DNA from: UBA4644 sp900555855
GTDB taxonomy: Bacteria > Bacillota > Clostridia > Oscillospirales > Butyricicoccaceae
Assembly: GCA_052289195.1 (NCBI GenBank)
Contig: DAWAJD010000033.1
Coordinates: forward strand, 1-17,760
Direction: 5' to 3'
Length of the DNA stretch: 17,760 bases
The position numbers were made by a program, and so were the translations under genes. The notes under the pieces are model-generated. The model was not told the origin of the DNA. It made no database searches and was given only the letters and a program-made list of their open reading frames with translations. Of this stretch, positions 1 to 5,410 are shown piece after piece (the first letter of the stretch is position 1; every line of letters starts with the position of its first letter).

Positions 1-986
1 TCCGTCGCTTTACACAAAACGATGTGAGCATGGTGCGGGTAAAGGATTTGAGCAGTCTTATGACAGCGGCAGACCGGGAAACTACCGCACAGCCTGTCAG
101 AACAGGCAGCGGGCGGCAGCAGAGCCTCGTGGAGCTGTTTCAAAAGCATGACAACCTCGGCAGCCTCGTCCTTCTCCCCGGCATCGGCGGGTATCAGCAG
201 ACCATCGTTTATGTGGGCGCCTATACCCGGCTGACAGCATTCCCGTTTCCGGCAGGCAGTGATGCACCCATCGCCGCAGTTTCGCCGGACTGCGCCGGGG
301 ACAAAGGAAAGACGCTCCGCATCGGAGATCACGAATGCACTGTAACCGTTGTCCCATCCGATATGGACGTTTACCATCCGCTGCACTACAGTCCCCCCGC
401 ATCGGAGAATCTGAAGAAAACGCTCTATGTTTTCTCGCCATCCTGTGAGGATGCCCTTTCCCTCGCGGCGTTTCCGCACGTATCGGTGGATATGTTCATA
501 GACCGTCTGATTCTTGCCGAACCCACAGAGGAAAGCGCCGCCGATGTCAGGTCGTTCCTGTATCAAAACTATTCCGCCTATGCGGAGATACAGTCAACGG
601 AAAACTTTTTGCGGCTTTCCGCCGCAAGCAGCACCCGCACCCATCAGGCATATCTTCTGTTCTACATCATGTCCACGCTGGTTTTATTCGGTGCGCTGCT
701 GCTGAACACCTATCGCATCCTGCGACGCAGGATCCCGGAATATGCGGTGCATCATCTGTTTGGCGCAACACAGCGGTTTATCTTTGCAAGGATGTATCTG
801 TTCGTGTTGGGATACCATGTGATCCCGCTTGTGGGTACGCTCTTGATCCTGTCATTGAACAGGCTCGCGTCGCCGCTGAATCTTCTCATGGTATTCGCAG
901 CCACCATGGGCTCGGCGTTCCTTGTCACAAGTATTGTGCAGCAGCGTTTTGTATCTAAATTTTCACAGGGATTAAGGAGGGAATGA
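1..986 (+). CDS. FtsX/MacB-type ABC transporter permease, C-terminal part (5' end outside window)
   Basis: This is the membrane subunit of an ABC exporter, partnered with the ATPase that starts 3 nt after its stop. The frame is open to the first base of the window (the first in-frame codons read RRFTQNDV), so the true start lies upstream; the internal GTG at 24 is not convincing. After an extracytoplasmic stretch of about 200 residues come three hydrophobic segments (roughly residues 210-232, 255-275 and 280-303, counted from the GTG at 24). Between the first two lies a basic loop, RRRIPEYAVHHLFGATQR, which resembles the cytosolic coupling loop of FtsX-like permeases (K/R-rich, then E..., then LGAT/S). 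Such permeases usually move peptides, bacteriocins or lipoproteins; the substrate cannot be read here. Base composition looks less GC-rich than the rest of the window, so this pair may have a different origin. Confidence 0.75.
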   Translation, partial: RRFTQNDVSMVRVKDLSSLMTAADRETTAQPVRTGSGRQQSLVELFQKHDNLGSLVLLPGIGGYQQTIVYVGAYTRLTAFPFPAGSDAPIAAVSPDCAGDKGKTLRIGDHECTVTVVPSDMDVYHPLHYSPPASENLKKTLYVFSPSCEDALSLAAFPHVSVDMFIDRLILAEPTEESAADVRSFLYQNYSAYAEIQSTENFLRLSAASSTRTHQAYLLFYIMSTLVLFGALLLNTYRILRRRIPEYAVHHLFGATQRFIFARMYLFVLGYHVIPLVGTLLILSLNRLASPLNLLMVFAATMGSAFLVTSIVQQRFVSKFSQGLRRE

Positions 987-989
987 ACT

Positions 990-1682
990 ATGCCGGGAAT
1001 CACCGTTACACAAGCCTGCAAGAGCTATGAAACCAGCCACTACACCGTAAAAGCGGTGAATCACGCCAATCTTTCCGTGGAAAGCGGCGAAGCCGTCGCC
1101 ATTGTCGGACCTTCCGGCAGCGGCAAGTCCACACTTTTGAACATTATCGGTCTGATTTTGAAGCCGGATTCCGGAAGCGTCGCTGTGGGCGGAGAGGAAG
1201 TCCTGAACATGAGCGACAGGCGGTGCAGCGCTTTCCGAAATGCCTCGTTCGGCTATATTGTGCAGGACTTCGCCCTGCTGGACGATGAAACCGTATATCA
1301 CAACATCCGAATCCCCCTGCTTTACAACAGGCAGATCAAGCGCAGGGAGCATAAGCCCCGAATCAGGGAGATCGCGCAGAAGCTGGACATATCAGACAAG
1401 CTGAACCGCAAGGCGGGCAAATTGTCCGGTGGAGAGCGGCAGCGGGTGGCGATCGCCCGTGCAATCGTCTGTGACCAGCCGATCATCCTTGCGGACGAAC
1501 CCACCGGCTCACTGGACGCGGCGAACAAAGCGAATGTCATGGACATCCTCATGCGGCTCTGCAAGGAAAGCGGCAAGACGCTGATCATCGTTACGCACGA
1601 CCCTTCGATTGCCGAACGCTGTGACAGGATTGTTCAGATGACGGATGGCCGCATTGAGGGAAACGGAAAAAACTTGCTGTGA
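990..1682 (+). CDS. ABC transporter ATP-binding protein (MacB/LolD-like)
   Basis: This 230-residue ATPase energises the permease encoded just upstream; the stop-to-start gap is 3 nt and AAGGAGGG lies just before the ATG. Walker A is GPSGSGKST (residues 40-48), the Q-loop is YIVQDFAL, the signature is LSGGERQRVAIARA, Walker B plus catalytic Glu is IILADEPTGSLD, and the H-loop is IVTHD. The length and the EPTGSLD motif fit the MacB/LolD/FtsE group that works with FtsX-type permeases. The last 30 codons overlap, antisense, the aberrant 3' extension of cotJC (1591-2328), which argues that the overlap comes from a rearrangement. The gene itself looks intact. The transported substrate is unknown. 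Confidence 0.93.
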   Translation: MPGITVTQACKSYETSHYTVKAVNHANLSVESGEAVAIVGPSGSGKSTLLNIIGLILKPDSGSVAVGGEEVLNMSDRRCSAFRNASFGYIVQDFALLDDETVYHNIRIPLLYNRQIKRREHKPRIREIAQKLDISDKLNRKAGKLSGGERQRVAIARAIVCDQPIILADEPTGSLDAANKANVMDILMRLCKESGKTLIIVTHDPSIAERCDRIVQMTDGRIEGNGKNLL

Positions 1683-2328
1683 GAGGGTGTGCGCCCATTA
1701 CCATGGATTTCAGAGTCAAACAGCCGCAAGCCACCATTTTTGATGACTTGCGGCTGTTCTGTTCAGCAGCTCTTTTGGTAACTCTCCATCTTGTACGCTT
1801 TGCTTCGCCGAAGCGCTGGTAATGTACGATCTCCCGCTCCCGCAGAAAGCGGATGGGATCGATGATGTCCGGATCGTCCACCAGACGGAGGATGTTGTCG
1901 TAGGTGGTGCGGGCCTTCTGCTCCGCCGCCATATTCTCGCTGAGATCGGTGATGGCGTCGCCCTTGGATTGGAAGTAATCCGCGGTAAAGGCGGGCCCGG
2001 AAGCGGCCACCGGATAGACGCCGGCGGTGTGGTCCACAAAATAATCGGCAAACCCCTGGGCCTTGATCTGCTCGATGGTCAGATTCCGGGTCAGCTGATA
2101 GACCATGGCGGAGATCATCTCCAGATGGGCCAGCTCCTCGGTACCGATATCCGTCAGCACCCCCGCCACCGTTCGGTAGGGCATGGAATACCGCTGGGAA
2201 AGATAGCGCAGGGATGCGCCCAGCTCGCCGTCCGGCCCACCGTACTGCGAAATGATGATCTTTGCGGCGCGGGCGTCGGGATTTTTGATGCGGACAGGGT
2301 ATTGCAGCTTGCGTTCATAGATCCACAT
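1591..2328 (-). CDS. cotJC: Spore coat protein CotJC (manganese-catalase fold), 3' end disrupted
   Basis: Residues 1-176 are a clear CotJC, an inner spore-coat protein of the di-manganese catalase family: MWIYERKLQYPV, GGPDGELGASLRYLSQRY, DIGTEELAHLEMI, AAEQKARTTYDNIL, FLREREIVHYQRFGEA. The five predicted metal ligands are present (E35, E65, H68, E136, H169) with spacing like known Mn catalases. After RFGEA (codon 176, about 1801) the family tail of roughly 15-25 residues is missing. The frame instead runs on for about 69 unrelated residues (KRTRWRVTKRAAEQN...), through a stem-loop and antisense into the ABC ATPase gene. Family members are about 190 residues; this reads 245. Either a rearrangement or insertion truncated the gene, or the assembly joined two loci. 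The catalytic core is whole, so function is not excluded. The start ATG lies 3 nt after the cotJB stop codon (TGA), with GGAGG inside the cotJB end. Confidence 0.8.
   Translation of the reverse strand: MWIYERKLQYPVRIKNPDARAAKIIISQYGGPDGELGASLRYLSQRYSMPYRTVAGVLTDIGTEELAHLEMISAMVYQLTRNLTIEQIKAQGFADYFVDHTAGVYPVAASGPAFTADYFQSKGDAITDLSENMAAEQKARTTYDNILRLVDDPDIIDPIRFLREREIVHYQRFGEAKRTRWRVTKRAAEQNSRKSSKMVACGCLTLKSMVMGAHPLTASFFRFPQCGHPSSEQSCHSVRQSKGRA
1719..1758. terminator. 12-bp perfect stem-loop between the ABC gene and the cotJC junction
   Basis: AACAGCCGCAAG (1719-1730) and CTTGCGGCTGTT (1747-1758) are perfect reverse complements around a 16-nt loop. It lies 36 nt after the ABC ATPase stop, so it may end that transcript, although the following T-rich stretch is weak (a TTTT only after about 15 nt). 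It also lies inside the frame that extends broken cotJC, so it may belong to the foreign side of the junction at about 1800. Terminator is the simplest reading; an end structure of an inserted element is possible. Confidence 0.45.
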
Positions 2329-2331
2329 AGG

Positions 2332-2586
2332 TCATTCCTCCAATTCCCAGGGCCAGGGCGTCTCCACCCACTGCCAGCTGCTGCCTGCACCAATATCCGT
2401 GGCCAACAGCGGACCATATTGCGCCGTATAAGCGGAGGACGCCGCCCGGTGGGCGTCCATGGCCTGCTGATAAGCGGCAAGACCGCTGCTGCAAGCGGGA
2501 TGCGTATTCAGATATTCATTCAGCTCCACCATCACAAAGGAGGTCTCCTGAACGGCCTTCAGTGCCTCCGCTCGATTCATCATCAT
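2332..2586 (-). CDS. cotJB: Spore coat protein CotJB
   Basis: This 84-residue protein starts MMMNRAEALKAVQETSFVMVELNEYLNTHP and carries the CotJB core (L.A.VQ..SFAM.EL..YLDTHP...AL..Y), ending near the family W-x-W-V-E-x-PWPWE motif (WQWVETPWPWELEE). CotJB is a small component of the spore coat or inner coat, encoded between cotJA and cotJC. Three consecutive ATGs occur; the first (2584-2586) is best placed, 9 nt after GGAGGT, and it overlaps the cotJA stop (TTATGATGATG), implying translational coupling. cotJC starts 3 nt after the cotJB stop. The gene is intact. Confidence 0.92.
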   Translation of the reverse strand: MMMNRAEALKAVQETSFVMVELNEYLNTHPACSSGLAAYQQAMDAHRAASSAYTAQYGPLLATDIGAGSSWQWVETPWPWELEE

Positions 2587-2828
2587 AAGCCGTTCACCTC
2601 CCCAAAGGGCAGATCCAGCACGGGAAAGATGGTCCCGCGGCACAGCGCACGGCCGGCGGCATAGGGCTCGCTCCAGCTCTGGATGGGGACATATGCCATG
2701 GCCAGGGGCAGCTGCTTCAGCTCCTGATTCCATTCTGTCAGGGAAACAGACGCCTGACAGGTCACTGGTGCAGACCGGGGACAGGCGCAGGAGGGCACCT
2801 GTCTCGGCCGGTTCATCGGTCGGTTCAA
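2583..2828 (-). CDS. cotJA: Spore coat associated protein CotJA
   Basis: The C-terminal half has the CotJA signature: LAMAYVPIQSWSEPYAAGRALCRGTIFPVLDLPFGE (family pattern AYVPxQxW...Y....AL.RGTIFPELDLPF). It is the first gene of cotJABC, and its stop overlaps the cotJB start. No ATG suits the start well. A TTG at 2826-2828 sits 8 nt after AGGAG and gives an 81-residue protein, the usual size; an ATG four codons later (2814-2816) and a GTG at 2861 are alternatives. The N-terminal Arg/Pro/Cys-rich stretch (NRPRQVPSCACPRSAP) is typical of clostridial CotJA. A possible sporulation-type -10 element lies about 35 nt upstream. Confidence 0.85.
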   Translation of the reverse strand: MNRPMNRPRQVPSCACPRSAPVTCQASVSLTEWNQELKQLPLAMAYVPIQSWSEPYAAGRALCRGTIFPVLDLPFGEVNGL

Positions 2829-2862
2829 TGTCAAAACTCCTCTCAAAACAGTATTCTGCACC

Positions 2863-2870
2863 AGTCTATG
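2863..2870 (-). promoter_or_regulatory. Possible sporulation sigma (SigE/SigK-like) -10 element upstream of cotJA
   Basis: On the minus strand this reads CATAGACT, seven of eight matches to the Bacillus SigE -10 consensus CATACAMT, and it is preceded by G (GCATAGAC). It lies 34 nt before the TTG start of cotJA, between the amidase stop and cotJA. No convincing -35 is visible. It is supported mainly by the similar element before the amidase gene. Confidence 0.3.
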
Positions 2871-2875
2871 CCGCT

Positions 2876-3616
2876 TCAGCGCAGGGTGACATACTGGGCG
2901 GAGACATAGCCGGTCAGACTGCCGTAGCGCACCACATACCAGCCCTCCAGCGTCCCAAGAACGGTGACGGCTTCGCCGTTGGGGATGGAAGCCAGCACCC
3001 GGGCGGAAAGGGAAGGCGCGGCCCGCAGATTCAGCGTGCCGTAGCGCATGGTCACCCGGGCCTGCTGCGGCGCCTGGGGCTGGGCCAGCGGCAAGCCGAA
3101 GTATTGGGCGATGGAAAGGGCAATGGCCCAGGCGATCTGGGGGATGCTACCCTTGATCCAGGCCTCATCCTGGGCGTTGTCATGATAGGCAAGCTCCAGA
3201 AGGACCGCCGGCGCTTTGGACTGCGCCACCTCGCCCAGCGCCGTGGTGGGCAGAATGCGCACCTTTTCCGGCAGGGGATAGATCTGCTGCAGATTTTTGC
3301 GGAAGATCTGGGCGGCCCGGCGGCTGTTTGCGCCGTAGCGGTAGTAATAAACATCCGAGCCCCGCTGGCTTCCGGCCTGACCCTCCGGGGCGGCGTTGCT
3401 GTGGATGGCGACATACAGGCCGTAATTCCCGGCGTTGGCCTGGCGGATGGCGTCTCCGGCGGTGCCATCAGGATCATTGCGGGCATAGTCAATGCCGCTG
3501 GAAAAAAGATAGGGGATCACCTGGTCGCAGACCAGGTTCATATACTGCTCCTCTGTTCCACCATTGAGATAATGATTCCAATCCTGGGTGGACGGGCTTA
3601 GAAAAACATTGGGCAT
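2876..3616 (-). CDS. N-acetylmuramoyl-L-alanine amidase with C-terminal SH3b domain
   Basis: A 246-residue putative zinc amidase that would cleave the amide between MurNAc and the stem peptide. The start ATG (3614-3616) follows AAGGAGG by 6 nt; an upstream in-frame ATG has no RBS. Residues 1-175 fit the Amidase_3 fold: IHSNA (H72) and LLELAYHDN (E141) match the second zinc ligand and the catalytic Glu regions. The usual DPGHGG first-ligand motif is replaced by SPSTQDWN, followed by NGGTEE, a variant seen in some clostridial amidases. A Gln/Pro-rich linker (about 178-186) leads to a bacterial SH3 domain (187-246: GTLNLRAAPSLSARVLASIPNGEAVTVLG...GWYVVRYGSLTGYV). No signal peptide is visible, so it may act in the mother cell or be released by lysis. 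It lies 47 nt upstream of cotJA on the same strand, suggesting a link with sporulation. Confidence 0.88.
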   Translation of the reverse strand: MPNVFLSPSTQDWNHYLNGGTEEQYMNLVCDQVIPYLFSSGIDYARNDPDGTAGDAIRQANAGNYGLYVAIHSNAAPEGQAGSQRGSDVYYYRYGANSRRAAQIFRKNLQQIYPLPEKVRILPTTALGEVAQSKAPAVLLELAYHDNAQDEAWIKGSIPQIAWAIALSIAQYFGLPLAQPQAPQQARVTMRYGTLNLRAAPSLSARVLASIPNGEAVTVLGTLEGWYVVRYGSLTGYVSAQYVTLR

Positions 3617-3644
3617 GCTGCGCCTCCTTATTCCGGTTTTCTTC

Positions 3645-3652
3645 ATTCTATG
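3645..3652 (-). promoter_or_regulatory. Possible sporulation sigma (SigE/SigK-like) -10 element upstream of the amidase
   Basis: On the minus strand this reads CATAGAAT, seven of eight matches to CATACAMT, inside GCATAGAATG. It lies 28 nt before the amidase ATG and downstream of the tRNA-Leu terminator, so it is free to act as a promoter element. The -35 side is pyrimidine-rich and unconvincing. Confidence 0.3.
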
Positions 3653-3686
3653 CGGAAAAGAAGGGAAGGGGTGCCGCAGGGCAAAG

Positions 3687-3732
3687 AAAAAGATCCGGAT
3701 CTGTTCCTCTGAGAGAAAGTCAGATCCGGATC
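3687..3732 (-). terminator. Rho-independent terminator of tRNA-Leu
   Basis: GATCCGGATCTG (3692-3703) and CAGATCCGGATC (3721-3732) are a perfect 12-bp inverted repeat with a 17-nt loop. On the minus strand the hairpin is followed by TTTTT (3687-3691). It starts 9 nt after the tRNA-Leu CCA end, so it ends that single-gene transcript before the amidase/cotJ genes. Each arm contains the self-complementary GATCCGGATC, so other foldings are possible. Confidence 0.85.
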
Positions 3733-3741
3733 ATGCTTTTC

Positions 3742-3828
3742 TGGTGCCGGCGACCGGGCTCGAACCGGTATGATATTGCTATCGAGGGATTTTAAGTCCC
3801 TTGCGTCTGCCAGTTTCGCCACGCCGGC
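3742..3828 (-). tRNA. tRNA-Leu (anticodon UAA)
   Basis: This 87-nt class II tRNA starts GCCGGCGTGGCGAAAC and ends CGCCGGCACCA with CCA encoded. The 7-bp acceptor stem GCCGGCG/CGCCGGC is perfect, the anticodon loop is CTTAAAA (anticodon TAA), there is a long variable arm, and the T arm reads CCGGTTCGAGCCCGG. It is a lone gene with its own -10 element upstream and a terminator downstream. Confidence 0.97.
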
Positions 3829-3837
3829 AAAACCGCT

Positions 3838-3843
3838 ATTATA
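3838..3843 (-). promoter_or_regulatory. -10 element (TATAAT) of tRNA-Leu
   Basis: On the minus strand a perfect TATAAT lies 9 nt before the tRNA 5' end. No good -35 is found at 17 nt; TTGCGT occurs at a 20-nt spacing, which is long. The position fits a start at or just before the tRNA. Confidence 0.5.
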
Positions 3844-3893
3844 TTAGCATAAGGCGTAAGGAAACGCAACCGTTCCAGCAGATTTTTTCCTGC

Positions 3894-4493
3894 TCAGCCA
3901 ATCTCAATGCACAAATCGCACCGCTCCGGGATGGAAAAGGTCTGAAAATAGCGGTTTTCCATAGGGATCCACTTCTGGAAAAACAGTTGCTGCTTGAAGG
4001 CCGGCTCCCGCTGTAGGATACGCCGGTGCTGCGTTTCCGGAGAGACAGCCAGAAAAACCGAAAGATCATACAGCGCCGAAAGCTCCGGATGCATGNNNNN
4101 NNNNNTGCTGTAGGCGCCCTCGATCACATTGAGCTGCCCGGCCTGCCGCAGGACCGGCGGCAGAAATTGGCCAGTCTGACAATCATACCGGCGATAGGTC
4201 AAGGGTCTGCCCTGGCGCAGCGGCAGCAGAACCTCTGTAAAAAAGCGCTCCCGATCCACATTTCCGCCGGGCTCTGCCAGTCGCTGGGGTGTACGCTGCT
4301 CCGGCCGCAGAAAAAAGTCATCCATATGAAACACGGGGCAGCCATAGCGCTGCCCTAAAAGTGCAGCCAGTGTAGTTTTGCCGCTGGCACTTCCGCCGTC
4401 GATGGCCAGCAGCAGACGCTCCAGCTGCGGAAGTTTTTCGTCAATGGCCTGCAGCAGCTCCATAGGGATGGGGGACACGGGGTTAAGCTCCAT
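3894..4493 (-). CDS. Uridine-kinase-family P-loop kinase (10-N assembly gap inside)
   Basis: A 195-residue (gap-corrected) P-loop phosphotransferase of the uridine kinase/phosphoribulokinase-like family. Walker A is GGSASGKT (33-40), followed by VFHMDDFFLRPEQRTPQRLAEPGGNVDRERFFTEVLLPL, the family's substrate region (MDDFF, GGNxDxERF). Further conserved pieces are VIEGAYS...HPELSALYDLSVFLAV and the arginine-rich lid SPETQHRRILQRE. These are usually annotated uridine kinase, but the true substrate of this short clade is not settled. The ATG follows AAGGAG by 6 nt and lies 15 nt after the SGNH hydrolase stop, so it is probably the last gene of that operon. The block of 10 N at 4096-4105 falls after GAYS; collapsing it together with a 2-base overlap gives EGAYSMHPEL, in frame and as expected for the family. 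Confidence 0.82.
   Translation of the reverse strand: MELNPVSPIPMELLQAIDEKLPQLERLLLAIDGGSASGKTTLAALLGQRYGCPVFHMDDFFLRPEQRTPQRLAEPGGNVDRERFFTEVLLPLRQGRPLTYRRYDCQTGQFLPPVLRQAGQLNVIEGAYSXXXXMHPELSALYDLSVFLAVSPETQHRRILQREPAFKQQLFFQKWIPMENRYFQTFSIPERCDLCIEIG
4096..4105. other. Assembly gap (10 N)
   Basis: Ten N lie inside the kinase gene. The flanks end in ..GCATG and begin TGCTG. Merging the shared TG gives Y-S-M-H-P-E in frame, so probably no real sequence is missing and the contig ends simply overlap. Confidence 0.9.
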
Positions 4494-4508
4494 GATTGCT
4501 CCTTCGGC

Positions 4509-5396
4509 TCAGGCGGGGGTGTTTTCCCGCAGCCAGTCGGCCCATTTGGAATAGTATTTTCCATAGGGATGGGTGTTGTCAAAGGTATAGTCCTGGTTCA
4601 GCGCGCCGGTTTCGTCGTCAAAGGCGGGGTTCACATCAATAAAGAAGATATGCTCGCCGTCGGCATAGGCGGCCTGGGCCTGATTCATGCGGTCGATGTT
4701 GCTGTTGTTGAAGGTGGCATCCGTATCCGAGCGCTTTTTGGTCACATGCAGACTGGCTTCCAGGATCAGATAGGCGTCGGGCTGCAGCTCCCGGATCTGC
4801 TGCACCATTTCGCCGTAGCGCTCCACGGTCTTCTGAAAATTATAGCCCAGCTCGTTGACGCCCAGCATCAAATAGACCCGGTCATATTGGCGGGCCTGCA
4901 GCGCGTCGGCCAGCAGCGTTCCCTTCTGCCAGCTGCCGACGGCGCTTTCCTTCTTAAAGGCGGTATAAACGCTCATGCCGGTGAAGGCAAAGAAATCCGC
5001 CTCGGTGATGCCGGAATATTCCGCGATGCCGACGGTGCGGCTGTCGCCGATGAACAGGGCGTTGGTAAAGGGATCCTCCGGCTTGACGGGCGCGGAAGGC
5101 TCCTCCGGTTCCTCTGGCTCCTCCGGCTGATCTGGCACAGGCTGCGGCAGCTCCGGCATCGTGTCCGGGCTCTCCGGATCATCCTGCGCCGGAGGAGAAG
5201 GCAGCTCCTCCGGAGGAGAAGGCGGTTCCTGCGGGGGATCCCGGAGCTCCGGCTGCTGCGGCGCAGGCGGTTCCTGCTCCGCTTGCTGCCCGGTCGGGGA
5301 AGGAAAAAGGCCCATCTCCTTCCAGACAAAGGGGGCGGCCACCAGCATAGTCAGCAGAAGCGCCAGCAGAAACGGTGCGTTTAAGATCTTTTTCAT
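4509..5396 (-). CDS. SGNH/GDSL-family hydrolase with N-terminal membrane anchor and Pro/Glu-rich linker
   Basis: A 295-residue extracytoplasmic esterase/acyltransferase-type protein. Residues 6-26 form a signal anchor (NAPFLLALLLTMLVAAPFVW). A low-complexity linker rich in Pro and Glu follows (about 33-109, with tandem PEE units near 91-99), probably spanning the wall. The SGNH domain (111-295) has the nucleophile in FIGDSRTVG (S119), block III GVNELG (N181), and the catalytic pair in FDNTHPYG (D273, H276). The start ATG at 5394-5396 follows AGGTGACGGG; a longer reading from 5459 would run back into the MBOAT gene. It lies 14 nt after the MBOAT gene, a pairing known from O-acetylation systems (AlgI/AlgX-J, PatA/PatB), so it likely transfers or removes acyl groups on a cell-surface polymer. 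The polymer is unknown. Confidence 0.85.
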   Translation of the reverse strand: MKKILNAPFLLALLLTMLVAAPFVWKEMGLFPSPTGQQAEQEPPAPQQPELRDPPQEPPSPPEELPSPPAQDDPESPDTMPELPQPVPDQPEEPEEPEEPSAPVKPEDPFTNALFIGDSRTVGIAEYSGITEADFFAFTGMSVYTAFKKESAVGSWQKGTLLADALQARQYDRVYLMLGVNELGYNFQKTVERYGEMVQQIRELQPDAYLILEASLHVTKKRSDTDATFNNSNIDRMNQAQAAYADGEHIFFIDVNPAFDDETGALNQDYTFDNTHPYGKYYSKWADWLRENTPA

Positions 5397-5410
5397 CCCG
5401 TCACCTGTCC

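Noticed and set aside
1822..2664. Long plus-strand open frame (280 codons) opposite cotJB/cotJC
   Set aside because: It is antisense to clear CotJB and CotJC, has no RBS, and its Gly/His/Ile-rich protein resembles no family; it is a GC-rich shadow frame.
2332..2733. Longer CotJB reading from 2733
   Set aside because: The extra 49 residues overlap CotJA coding sequence out of frame; the ATG at 2586 has a good RBS and the family length.
3861..3893. Short inverted repeat (CAGCAG / CTGCT) after the kinase gene as a terminator
   Set aside because: The stem is only 5-6 bp, the T run lies in the loop and no T-tract follows on the minus strand.
5075..5290. GC-rich repeat tract (tandem Pro/Glu codons) as a DNA repeat or CRISPR-like element
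   Set aside because: It is the coding sequence of a low-complexity PEE/PP linker in the SGNH protein; units are irregular and there are no spacers.
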